The notes under the pieces: model-generated
Databases searched by the model: none
What the model saw: only the letters and a program-made list of their open reading frames with translations
Told to the model about the DNA's origin: nothing
Position numbers and translations under genes: made by a program
Assembly: GCF_002563795.1 (NCBI RefSeq)
Contig: NZ_PDJL01000003.1
Span: forward strand, 186,001 to 250,000
Direction of reading: 5' to 3'
DNA: 64,000 bases
From: Vibrio sp. ES.051
Lineage (GTDB): Bacteria; Pseudomonadota; Gammaproteobacteria; Enterobacterales; Vibrionaceae
Shown: positions 46,827 to 55,819 of the stretch, one piece after another
Numbering within the stretch: the first letter of the stretch is position 1
Layout: each line of letters starts with the position of its first letter

Positions 46827-47732
46827 TTAACCTGCGCTAGAGGGGAGCTCGGGAGCGGCAATCAGTTTTTTGCGTCGCAATTTTATTTGCGATAGCGCCA
46901 CACCTAAAATAACCAACAAGCCGCCGATGATGTGGTAGATATAGACTTGTTCGCCAATCAGAGTCGCCGCGAGCGCAACTGAAACGACGGGCATTAAGTT
47001 CATAAACATGGCGCTTGAGTCTGCGCCAATTAAATCGATGGCCTTAAGCCACATAAGCGGTGCAAAAATAGAAGCCGCAATGCCCGCATAAGCGATGAGT
47101 GGTAATGCCTCTGGATTAGGCAGCAGTTGCTGGCTCGACAACCACAAAGGGGTCAGCATAATGACAGAAAAGAACCCCTGCATATAAACCAGTGTTAGGC
47201 TACTAAAAGGCATTTTCCAGCGTTTTAACAGCACACAATACGCAGCATAAACGACGGCTGCAATCAGCATTAGCTTATCGCCTTGAGTGATATCTTGATG
47301 CAAAAAGTAGGTGATATCGCCATGTCCAAGCATAAAGGCTAAGCCACCGAGAGAAATTACCCCACCAGCAACACTTAACATAGAGATTGATTTACCGAGT
47401 AACGGCACACTTAAAAATACGCTGATGAGGGGAACTAAAGAGATGATCAGCGCCATATTTGATGCGGTTGTCGTTAAACCGGCGTAATAACCGAGCGATT
47501 GGTTAAGCACCATACCAAGCAAAGCCAGAAATGCAAGCTTAGTTAAATATGGACGAATAGCATGTCGTTGCTTTATGACGGCTGGTAAACAAAATGGGGT
47601 CAAGATTAATATCGCGACAAACCAGCGGTAAAAACTCATTGCACTTGGCTCAATTGCGCTCGCCGCCATTTTGTTCACGATAGAGTTACCACCCCAAATC
47701 ATGACTGTAAAAAACGGAAGTAAATAAACCAT
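46827..47732 (-). CDS. EamA/DMT superfamily transporter
   Basis: 301 residues from ATG 47732, with AGGG six bases upstream (a TTG six codons earlier is the only longer option). Ten membrane helices in two EamA repeats; the ends are basic (LRRKKLIAA). It should export a metabolite or amino acid. Divergent from an AraC-type regulator, its probable controller. Confidence 0.87.
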   Translation of the reverse strand: MVYLLPFFTVMIWGGNSIVNKMAASAIEPSAMSFYRWFVAILILTPFCLPAVIKQRHAIRPYLTKLAFLALLGMVLNQSLGYYAGLTTTASNMALIISLVPLISVFLSVPLLGKSISMLSVAGGVISLGGLAFMLGHGDITYFLHQDITQGDKLMLIAAVVYAAYCVLLKRWKMPFSSLTLVYMQGFFSVIMLTPLWLSSQQLLPNPEALPLIAYAGIAASIFAPLMWLKAIDLIGADSSAMFMNLMPVVSVALAATLIGEQVYIYHIIGGLLVILGVALSQIKLRRKKLIAAPELPSSAG

Positions 47733-47830
47733 AAAAACCCTAAAGCACAATAATGAATGGCGCTAGTCTGACAGGTCTTTATAATGAGAAGTATCTCTTA
47801 AACGACATCGTAAGCGATAGGAAGACAATT

Positions 47831-48619
47831 TTGAAAAAGAGTGCGAGAAATCTACATCCTTCGTTATCCATTGATCGGGCGCCATCAGATGTATTTATGA
47901 ACTTCGAAGCGTTTCTTTCTAACACAGAAACGCGAATTCACAGCCATCCATGGGGGCAAGTGCAGTTGATCAGTGGTGGTATTCTGGAAATGGATGCAGA
48001 AGATACGCGCTTTCTGGCTCCGCCACATTTGGCGATTTGGGTGCCCGCAGAGATCCGCCATACCAGCTACAACCGCAAGCCGATCGAGTATTGCTCTTTG
48101 AATATTGCGCCTGAACTGACGGCTCACTTTCCCACTAAAACCAGCTTAATCAAAGTGACGCCAATTGTTTCAGCTATTATCGAGGATTTTCGTCAGCGTG
48201 ATATTAACGTCGCGCAAAGCGTTGAAGATATGCGGTTGGTACAGGTTTTATTGGATCAATTGGCAAAACAAGAAGTAGAACACCACTTTCTTCCAACAAC
48301 CAACAACAAGTATCTTGCACCGATCTTAAAAGCGGTAGAAGAGTCACCAACTGACGAAATTAGTTTAGCGGAGTGGGCTGCAAAAGTGCACACCACCGAA
48401 CGTACGTTAGCGCGGTATTGTCAGAGTGAGTTGGGGATGAGTTTTACTGAGTGGCGTTTGCGAGTGCGTTATTTACATTCAATGAAGTTGCTGCGTAAAG
48501 GGCAAACGGTCAAGGAGGTGGCGTTGACCTTGGGTTATAACCAAGCCAGCCCTTTTATCGCTATGTTTAAAAAATACTCCGGAATGACACCGGAACAATA
48601 TAAAAACCGCTTGTTATAG
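47831..48619 (+). CDS. AraC family transcriptional regulator
   Basis: 263 residues from TTG 47831, which has GGAAG about 8 bases upstream; ATG 47753 would give 288 but leaves only 20 bases to the divergent gene, too little for two promoters. N-terminal cupin (ETRIHSHPWGQVQLISGGIL) and C-terminal AraC HTH (SLAEWAAKVHTTERTLARYC; VKEVALTLGYNQASPFIAMF). It probably regulates the divergent DMT exporter. Confidence 0.86.
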   Translation: MKKSARNLHPSLSIDRAPSDVFMNFEAFLSNTETRIHSHPWGQVQLISGGILEMDAEDTRFLAPPHLAIWVPAEIRHTSYNRKPIEYCSLNIAPELTAHFPTKTSLIKVTPIVSAIIEDFRQRDINVAQSVEDMRLVQVLLDQLAKQEVEHHFLPTTNNKYLAPILKAVEESPTDEISLAEWAAKVHTTERTLARYCQSELGMSFTEWRLRVRYLHSMKLLRKGQTVKEVALTLGYNQASPFIAMFKKYSGMTPEQYKNRLL

Positions 48620-48838
48620 TGATATAACTGTCGCTGGTAGCATAAAGCGTCCAACAAAAACCAACAGAAATCTAACTACCTTATTGATTTTGGTAACCGA
48701 TAGTCAGGTTCGTAATGGATACTTTCTCAAAAGTGTGAGTTGGTTCATCGCTACAGTGGTGGTATTGAGGATAACAACGTTATAGCCGTTGTTTATCAGC
48801 ATTTATGTACTGAAAAAATGATAAAAAGGATTGCAAGC

Positions 48839-49669
48839 ATGCAAGCATTGATAGAGGTAACAGAACTCTGCGCTTTATTAGACCAACCAAATATAAAACT
48901 TCTAGACGCGAGTATTGATTTTAACATTCCTTCTGAAAGGAAAAAGATCACTAATAAATGGATTCCAGGTTCGCTCCGGTTTGACTATGACAATGACTTT
49001 TGTCTACCTAATACCATCCTTCCCCATATGATGCCAACGGAAGAAGGATTCAATACCAGTGCCCAAAACCTTGGCCTTAATAACGAAGATCTGATCATTG
49101 TATATGACAACTCAGGAACATTAGCGTCTCCTCGAGCTTGGTGGATGTTTAAAGCCATGGGTCACGACAATGTCAAAGTGCTCAACGGCGGACTTCCCGC
49201 GTGGATAGACGCAGGCTTACCTATTGAAGAGACGCTATCAACCGCTAAACAACTTGGTAATTTCTCTGGCAAGTTTAACCAACACGCCTTTTTGGACGCC
49301 CAAACTGTATATAAACACTCTAAGAATCAAAGCGCGATTATTGTTGATGCTCGCTCAAAGGCGCGTTTCTATGGTGAAATACCTGAACCAAGAAAAGGGT
49401 TACGCAGTGGCCATATTCCACATTCCGCTTGTCTGCCGTTCCAAGCATTATTGGACAATGGTTTTATAAAACCAGACTCACAATTGAAACAGACATTTAG
49501 TGAAGTAACCCTGTATAATGATGAATTAATCATTTTTAGCTGTGGTTCAGGTATAACGGCCTGCATTTTATTGTTAGTTGCATACCAATTAGGTTTGCAC
49601 AACCTATCAGTCTACGATGGCTCATGGACTGAGTGGGGCGCAGATCACGCATTACCAATCACATGCTAA
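48839..49669 (+). CDS. 3-mercaptopyruvate sulfurtransferase (tandem rhodanese)
   Basis: 276 residues, two rhodanese domains. The catalytic Cys235 is in FSCGSGITACILL; the loop CGSGxT is the mercaptopyruvate type rather than the thiosulfate type. It moves sulfur from 3-mercaptopyruvate to a thiol acceptor. AAGGA sits 9 bases before ATG 48839; the frame extends 33 codons upstream but without conservation. The GGDEF-EAL gene begins 21 bases after its stop, so they are probably co-transcribed. Confidence 0.88.
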   Translation: MQALIEVTELCALLDQPNIKLLDASIDFNIPSERKKITNKWIPGSLRFDYDNDFCLPNTILPHMMPTEEGFNTSAQNLGLNNEDLIIVYDNSGTLASPRAWWMFKAMGHDNVKVLNGGLPAWIDAGLPIEETLSTAKQLGNFSGKFNQHAFLDAQTVYKHSKNQSAIIVDARSKARFYGEIPEPRKGLRSGHIPHSACLPFQALLDNGFIKPDSQLKQTFSEVTLYNDELIIFSCGSGITACILLLVAYQLGLHNLSVYDGSWTEWGADHALPITC

Positions 49670-49690
49670 TCTAGGAGTTACCGAAGCATC

Positions 49691-51970
49691 ATGGTCGGGG
49701 TAAAGAAGAATATTTGGACATTATATATAGCGCTGGTTACGGTCAGTGTCGTACTGTTCGTGTTATTCAGCCGCTATCATTATGAATCGACCATAGATAA
49801 ATATAAAGATAAGCAGACTTTACAAGTGGAGTTGTTTGCTGCAACGGTAAAGTCACTTTTGAGTGGGCAGGAGTCATTGCTTGAGGTTGTAGGGCATCAT
49901 TTAATTGAGCGAAATAGTCTGACGGCACAAATGCCTCCTATGTTGGATAAAATGCTTAGTGCTCATCCTGAAATCATAGGCTTGAGCTTAACTAATCCCG
50001 CTGGAGATTACATTGCAGTAAGCTCAAATTTGATCTTGGAAAAACTGCACAATTTGAAACAATATCCACTGACTCGTGATACATTTCTTGCCGCACTGAA
50101 TTCCAATCGCATGGTTATTGGTCGAACATACTTCATGCCAGCACAAGAGGCTTTGGTGATTCCAATCCGAAAAGCGATTGTAAATAAAGATGGGCTCGTT
50201 CAAGCAGTGATAAATGCTAACTTCAATATGAACTCATCGTCTGTTTTTACTAACGATATCCACTTAAATGAAAACAATCGGGTTGTGCTCACTCGCAATG
50301 ATGGCTACCTGACTTTTAGTTCGTCTGAAGATGTGACTTTAAACGACTATCTAAAACCTGTAGATGACTTAGATAGACAAGCTGTTATCGATCAAATTAA
50401 TAAAGATTCAGGCTGGGATATAGCGCAACTGAAGAAGCTGACACGAGCGCTAAATGTTGTAGTAGACAATTCACGCATCAGTAAATTAATCACATTAAGA
50501 TACCTTCCTGACTATCAACTTTGGGCATCGTCTTCGACAGACTTAAGTTATATTAAGCGCGGATTTTACGAGCAGCTTGCACTTTATTCTATCGCTTTTC
50601 TTATCCTTCAAGCCGCTTTTTACGTGTTAGTTCGTTCCATTGCGCATAATGAAGATAAAACAAAACAACGTTTACTGTATCAAGCGCATCATGATCATCT
50701 TACCGGTCTGCCAAACCGAGACTATCTGCGCGCAAATATTCAGCACTGGTTGCCCGGTATCGGTGGGCCCTTCTCTTTGATGTATATTGATGTCGACAAT
50801 TTTAAGTCTGTCAATGATACGTATGGGCATGAATTTGGTGACGAAGTACTTAAACAAGTATCAGCGCGCTTAAGTGACTTTGCTTGCGAAGGAAGGTTAA
50901 TCATCCGTAAGGCCAGTGATGAATTCATTTTTCTGACGGATCGAATTGACAAAGAGAGTGTTAAAACGCAGGCAAAACAACTGATAAAAGCATTATCAGA
51001 GCCGTATGAAGTGGGTGACGATCAGTTCCTACTCAGTTGTAGTATCGGTATCGCCTGTTATCCACAACATGGTGAAAGTTTAGATGAATTGCTTCTATCC
51101 GCAGATATTGCTATGCATCAAGCGAAACAGCAGCGTAATGTATACAGTCTATTCGATCGAGAAATGCAAGCGACACATGTGCGTAAAATGAGAGTGGAGC
51201 AGCGCTTAAGGCTAGCGCTAGAAGAGCAAACACTGTATATGGTTTACCAACCACAATTATGTGTTAATGGTGAGGTTTATGGTGTCGAAGCTCTGATTCG
51301 TTGGCAAGATGATGAGCTTGGTTTCGTTCCACCTAATGAGTTTATCCCCGTTGCCGAAAGCTCTGGTTTAATGGTGCGCATGGGGGAGAAGATCATTGAT
51401 AATTGCCTAAGTGATGTGGCTAAATTAACCGCAAATATTGATAAACCGATCCAGTTGTCTATCAATATCTCAGTTAAACAGTTTATTCATGTTGAATTTA
51501 TCACTAACTTTATGGCAGCGATTGAACAACATGGAATAGACAGTTCAAGAGTCACTCTGGAGATCACTGAAAATCTATTTATTGAAGACCTTGAAAAGTT
51601 CGCGCCGATCTGCGAACGCTTACACACTCTAGGCTTCAAAATCGCATTAGACGATTTCGGGACGGGTTACTCTTCACTCAGCATATTGAGGACTCTACCC
51701 ATTGATGAAGTGAAAATCGATAAAAGCTTTGTCGATCATATTGAGCATGATAAAAAAGCACTGAATATGATCAAAAATATCATTTCTATTGGCAAAAACT
51801 TTGAAATGAAAGTGCTGGCAGAAGGGGTTGAAACGCATCAACAGCTCAAGGAACTAAAAGCCTGCGGCTGTGATTTAATTCAAGGTTATTTCTACTCACA
51901 GCCGTTATCGCTTGAGGATCTGATTGCCTTTACGAAGCAGAATCAAAGCAAAGAGACCACAGTAGAATAA
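49691..51970 (+). CDS. Membrane GGDEF-EAL protein, probable c-di-GMP phosphodiesterase
   Basis: 759 residues. A transmembrane helix (about 8-28), a large periplasmic Cache-type sensor (about 30-285), a second helix (about 292-313), a GGDEF domain whose active motif is ASDEF (residues 408-412) instead of GGDEF, and a C-terminal EAL domain with EAL at 533-535, LDDFGTGYSSL, VKIDKSFV and LAEGVET intact. It should break down c-di-GMP; the cyclase half is probably inactive and may only bind GTP. The periplasmic ligand is unknown. Confidence 0.93.
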   Translation: MVGVKKNIWTLYIALVTVSVVLFVLFSRYHYESTIDKYKDKQTLQVELFAATVKSLLSGQESLLEVVGHHLIERNSLTAQMPPMLDKMLSAHPEIIGLSLTNPAGDYIAVSSNLILEKLHNLKQYPLTRDTFLAALNSNRMVIGRTYFMPAQEALVIPIRKAIVNKDGLVQAVINANFNMNSSSVFTNDIHLNENNRVVLTRNDGYLTFSSSEDVTLNDYLKPVDDLDRQAVIDQINKDSGWDIAQLKKLTRALNVVVDNSRISKLITLRYLPDYQLWASSSTDLSYIKRGFYEQLALYSIAFLILQAAFYVLVRSIAHNEDKTKQRLLYQAHHDHLTGLPNRDYLRANIQHWLPGIGGPFSLMYIDVDNFKSVNDTYGHEFGDEVLKQVSARLSDFACEGRLIIRKASDEFIFLTDRIDKESVKTQAKQLIKALSEPYEVGDDQFLLSCSIGIACYPQHGESLDELLLSADIAMHQAKQQRNVYSLFDREMQATHVRKMRVEQRLRLALEEQTLYMVYQPQLCVNGEVYGVEALIRWQDDELGFVPPNEFIPVAESSGLMVRMGEKIIDNCLSDVAKLTANIDKPIQLSINISVKQFIHVEFITNFMAAIEQHGIDSSRVTLEITENLFIEDLEKFAPICERLHTLGFKIALDDFGTGYSSLSILRTLPIDEVKIDKSFVDHIEHDKKALNMIKNIISIGKNFEMKVLAEGVETHQQLKELKACGCDLIQGYFYSQPLSLEDLIAFTKQNQSKETTVE

Positions 51971-52042
51971 TGATGATTTCTTTGCTTGAGGTGTGTGATT
52001 CACAGAGAAGAGTTCAATTTTCTTAGTAAAAGTTCGGGCTTA

Positions 52043-52963
52043 TCATTTTGTTTTGGCAACAACATAGTCTAGGCCACCCACAACCGCCGCAACTTGAGCG
52101 TTGTTGCATTCTTCGTCGGTCACTTTTGAGCTGTCTGGGTACACTTCTGTTGTGGTGCCGTAAGTGCAATGGGTTACGCCGCCACACAGACCTAGCTTCA
52201 CCATCGGATAGTTAATCACGCCAAACTGTACAACAGGTGAGCCAATGATTTCGCCTTTTTCATCTGCTGGTGCAATGTGCGTCACTTTCGCTACTGACTC
52301 AATCACCGCTTTTTGAAAATCTGGTTGAGGGTTTTCACTATCTCCAACCGTGTAAAAGCCGTCTGGGATCAAGCCTTCGATGTACTCAATGCCATCACGA
52401 GCGGCTAACGCTGGACGGAATTCGGTTTCATCAGAATCGGTCGTCTCGTGCAAATCAAAGTGCATTAATACGTCGCCCAAATTCGCGACGAGTTTCATCA
52501 AATTGGACGATTCTTCCGCTGGACTGTCTGCGTAAAATGAGCGGTTTGGATCAATGGCGTTTGGGTTCCAGCGGTTGATGACTTCGTAGCCCCAAGGGCT
52601 AACACAAGGCGCCACCACAATATTAAAATGCTGTGCGTAACGCTCAGCTTCTGTTTCTACAAACTTGAGCGCGCCATGCACTCCACTGGTTTCGTAACCA
52701 TGAACGCCGCCAGTCACTAAAACAATCGGTTTGGCTTCATCCCAGTTACGTGTCTTAATGCAAAATAGTGGGAAGCGAGCTTCGTCGTACGAGAGTGCGC
52801 CATATTGCTCAACATCAAAACGGTGGCGAAGTGTATCGATTTTGCTCACAACGTCTTCTTGATAGCTGCGCTTGACTTCGCGCTGTGCTAACCATGTTTT
52901 ACGTTCTGCGTCACCCCAAGGTTGGTTAGGGGTACCGACGGGGTAGGTGTATCCGCTTTTCAT
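52043..52963 (-). CDS. M14-type metallocarboxypeptidase / succinylglutamate desuccinylase-like
   Basis: 306 residues. Zinc ligands are visible: His and Glu in GGVHGYETSGVHGAL (HxxE) and His in LMHFDLHETTDSDE; the general acid Glu is near the end. No signal peptide, so cytoplasmic. It should hydrolyse a C-terminal or N-acyl amide bond; substrate not known. Single gene. Confidence 0.82.
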   Translation of the reverse strand: MKSGYTYPVGTPNQPWGDAERKTWLAQREVKRSYQEDVVSKIDTLRHRFDVEQYGALSYDEARFPLFCIKTRNWDEAKPIVLVTGGVHGYETSGVHGALKFVETEAERYAQHFNIVVAPCVSPWGYEVINRWNPNAIDPNRSFYADSPAEESSNLMKLVANLGDVLMHFDLHETTDSDETEFRPALAARDGIEYIEGLIPDGFYTVGDSENPQPDFQKAVIESVAKVTHIAPADEKGEIIGSPVVQFGVINYPMVKLGLCGGVTHCTYGTTTEVYPDSSKVTDEECNNAQVAAVVGGLDYVVAKTK

Positions 52964-53134
52964 CTATACTGTTCTTTTGTGTGCTGAAAGGTACGACAAG
53001 ACTAGACTGGTCTTATTGTCAGGGCAATAGTAAACGCGACCAGTACCGGTATTCTTTGTAAAATCAGAACTTTGCCAAGTGCTTTGATGGTGTTACATTT
53101 TGTTACTTACCCAGCTTCATATAAGGGATAGAAA

Positions 53135-54043
53135 ATGGCAGGAGCAAGCTTACTCACATTGTTGGATGACATTGCCACAGTGCTAGATGATGTTGCCTTA
53201 ATGTCAAAGATGGCGGCGAAAAAAACCGCGGGTGTATTGGGTGATGACTTAGCGTTAAACGCTCAACAGGTATCTGGTATTGCATCAGAACGTGAAATTC
53301 CAGTGGTTTGGGCTGTGGCCAAAGGTTCGTTTAAAAATAAATTAATTTTGGTACCGTCGGCTCTCTTAATCAGTGCCATTGTGCCTTGGCTGATCATGCC
53401 GTTACTGTTAATTGGAGGCTTATTTCTTTGCTTTGAAGGTGCAGAGAAAGTACTTGAGAAACTCTTCCCGCATTCACACTCTCACGAAGAAGAGAAAGAA
53501 GAGGTTGTGCTCACAGGTGAACCGATAGAGGAGTATGAAAAACGTAAAATAACGGGGGCTATACGTACTGATTTCATTCTCTCTGCTGAAATCATCGTGA
53601 TTGCGTTAGGCACAGTGGCGGGGACAAGCTTTGTCACTCAGGTCTTAGTGGTGAGTTTAATCGCTGTGGTTATGACGATCGGTGTTTATGGTTTAGTTGC
53701 TGGTATCGTTAAGTTAGATGATTTAGGCCTTTACCTTGAGATTCGCTCGAAAGGAAAAGGCTTAATGGCAAAAGTGGGGGGCGCGTTAGTCGCCTTTGCA
53801 CCAAAGTTAATGAAAATGCTCACTGTGATAGGGACGGCAGCCATGTTCTTGGTTGGTGGCGGTATCGTTGTTCATAACGTGCCGACCATTCACCATTTCG
53901 TCGAACCTATTATCATGGATTTTAGCCATTATTCCGTTGCCACCGCCGTTCTCCCGATTTTTTTGAATGGCGTTATTGGGCTTATTGCAGGTTTGTTAGT
54001 CGTGGCTGTATGGGCAGGGGTAGAAAAGATTCGTGGGAACTGA
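53135..54043 (+). CDS. yedI: DUF808 family inner membrane protein (YedI type)
   Basis: 302 residues. N-terminus MAGASLLTLLDDIATVLDDV and the segment VWAVAKGSFKNKLILVPSAL match E. coli YedI. Seven or so hydrophobic segments; a histidine-rich, acidic loop (HSHSHEEEKEE) at about 125-137 could bind metal. Function unknown. AAGGGA lies before ATG 53135. Confidence 0.9.
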   Translation: MAGASLLTLLDDIATVLDDVALMSKMAAKKTAGVLGDDLALNAQQVSGIASEREIPVVWAVAKGSFKNKLILVPSALLISAIVPWLIMPLLLIGGLFLCFEGAEKVLEKLFPHSHSHEEEKEEVVLTGEPIEEYEKRKITGAIRTDFILSAEIIVIALGTVAGTSFVTQVLVVSLIAVVMTIGVYGLVAGIVKLDDLGLYLEIRSKGKGLMAKVGGALVAFAPKLMKMLTVIGTAAMFLVGGGIVVHNVPTIHHFVEPIIMDFSHYSVATAVLPIFLNGVIGLIAGLLVVAVWAGVEKIRGN

Positions 54044-54069
54044 TCAAAGCCTATTTGCCTAGAGGGAGA

Positions 54070-54097
54070 AAGGGTCATGAGTAATATCATGACCCTT
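54070..54097. terminator. Bidirectional terminator
   Basis: Perfect 11-bp stem AAGGGTCATGA / TCATGACCCTT with a 6-base loop, between the convergent DUF808 and pyrC genes. The T-runs are short. Confidence 0.7.
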
Positions 54098-54128
54098 ATT
54101 AATATTCAGAGAACCTGCAAAGCATCGA

Positions 54129-55157
54129 CTATTTTATTTTCCACTCAATCTGTTGATTTGCACGGATAGGCATAACGATGTCATTCCCAAAAGGCATACT
54201 TTCAGGGACATCCCAAGCCGATTTTTCTAATGTTACCGTATCCGTATTACGTGCAATACCGTAAAAATCAGGGCCGTTGAAGCTTGCAAACGCTTCTAGG
54301 TTGTCAAGTTTGTCTGCTTTATCGAATACTTCCGCATACAGTTCCAGCGCGGCGTGTGCAGTGTAGGAGCCAGCACAGCCGCAAGCAGACTCTTTAGCGC
54401 CTTTAGCATGAGGGGCGGAGTCTGTGCCTAAGAAGAACTGCTTGCTACCGCTGGTTGCCGCTTCGATCAGCGCTTGCTGATGGGTGTTGCGCTTAAGAAT
54501 AGGTAAGCAGTAGAAGTGAGGCTTAATACCGCCTACAAGCATGTGGTTACGATTAAAAAGAAGGTGGTGCGCGGTAATGGTCGCCGCAACGTTGTCTGAA
54601 GCGTTTTTCACGAAATTTACTGCGTCGGCGGTGGTGATGTGTTCTAGAACGATTTTTAAATTAGGGAAGTCATTAACGATAGGAGCAAGCACGGTATCAA
54701 GGAACGCTTTTTCTCGGTCGAAGATATCAACATCGTGATGCGTTACTTCGCCGTGAACTAAAAGCAACATACCTTCTTTTTCCATCGTTTCAAGAACGTG
54801 ATAAATGTTCTTTGCATTCGTGACGCCAGAATCAGAGTTGGTCGTTGCACCAGCAGGGTAAAGCTTCGCTGCGACAATTTTTCCTGTGGCTTTGGCTTTA
54901 CGGATTTCGTCGGCTGTGGTGTTGTCCGTTAGGTAAAGCGCCATTAAAGGTTCGAACTGCTCGCCGTGTCGTTCTTTTAAAATTCTATCGCGGTAAGCTA
55001 AGGCGAGTTCGGTATTGGTAACAGGTGGGACGGTGTTGGGCATGATCAGGGCGCGGCCATTGTAGCGGCTGATATCGCGGACGGTGTCTTTTAGAACTTC
55101 CCCGTCGCGTAAATGAACGTGCCAGTCGTCAGGACGAGTGATAGTCAGTGTTGTCAT
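54129..55157 (-). CDS. pyrC: Dihydroorotase
   Basis: 342 residues. Zinc site [10 protein letters not shown] (His 16 and 18), carboxylated lysine in [16 protein letters not shown], His in LVHGEV and LEHITT, and the catalytic Asp in LGTDSAPH. It closes carbamoyl aspartate to dihydroorotate in pyrimidine synthesis. Single gene; purR or UTP-linked control cannot be seen. Confidence 0.97.
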   Translation of the reverse strand: MTTLTITRPDDWHVHLRDGEVLKDTVRDISRYNGRALIMPNTVPPVTNTELALAYRDRILKERHGEQFEPLMALYLTDNTTADEIRKAKATGKIVAAKLYPAGATTNSDSGVTNAKNIYHVLETMEKEGMLLLVHGEVTHHDVDIFDREKAFLDTVLAPIVNDFPNLKIVLEHITTADAVNFVKNASDNVAATITAHHLLFNRNHMLVGGIKPHFYCLPILKRNTHQQALIEAATSGSKQFFLGTDSAPHAKGAKESACGCAGSYTAHAALELYAEVFDKADKLDNLEAFASFNGPDFYGIARNTDTVTLEKSAWDVPESMPFGNDIVMPIRANQQIEWKIK

Positions 55158-55314
55158 TAATTGCTCCCACCATTTAAAAAGTTGTCTGATTGGAGCCTAA
55201 GCACTGGGTTGGCTTTTGAGCAAACGCTTGCGCTTAGGCGACAGGATGATAGAGGAATTGCCCTCATATTTCATCCTATTTTTTATTTGTCTATATTGAT
55301 GGCAGGGTTGTTGT

Positions 55315-55479
55315 CTATTTCATCGTTAACCAGAGTGCGTGAATCGTACCTGGAAGGAAGAAGAAAAACGTTAGAATTAAGTTGATCAAGAAGTCTTTAT
55401 TCAGGCCTTTTTCCATGTACACCGCTACAGGTGGAAGAAAGATACATAGCAGAATTAGAATCAGTTTTCTTGTATCCAT
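55315..55479 (-). CDS. Pmp3/UPF0057 family membrane peptide
   Basis: 54 residues, two membrane helices (LILILLCIFLPPVAVYM and FLINLILTFFFFLPGTIHAL), the pattern of the Pmp3/YqaE family, which affects membrane potential in yeast. GGAG precedes ATG 55479; the longer reading has 13 unconserved residues. Confidence 0.88.
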   Translation of the reverse strand: MDTRKLILILLCIFLPPVAVYMEKGLNKDFLINLILTFFFFLPGTIHALWLTMK

Positions 55480-55819
55480 GGTTAAACTCCAAGTTAATGA
55501 GTGGGGGTCGTCAAACAATCGGGTTTATTATGCGTGTTGCTTCATTTTGTGATCAAATAATATTTGGTCATATCGGTGTTAAAAGCGTGAATGTTTAGAG
55601 TGAGTAAGACTTATAGTTATAGCTAAATAATCTCAACATACCAAGCTAAGCGAAAATGATTCGCTCTACTGACGAACGGCAATTTATGTGCCTGATGTTT
55701 TCAACTCCCCAACTCGTTCAGAGTACAGTAAGCCAATGACAAGGTTCTGGGTTCTCCATCTCGACGTCATTTGGGTATACAATAATGCAACAAATAAAAA
55801 CACGTGTAGGAAGAAGGCC
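55480..55819. other. Intergenic region with reverse interspersed repeat
   Basis: About 340 bases without a gene. The repeat TATACCCAAATGACG is on the minus strand at 55765-55779. It should carry the promoter of the rightward MOSC gene. Confidence 0.4.
55765..55779 (-). repeat. Interspersed repeat, copy TATACCCAAATGACG
   Basis: Thirteen of fifteen bases match the copies at 21935 and 39489; opposite strand. Confidence 0.5.
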
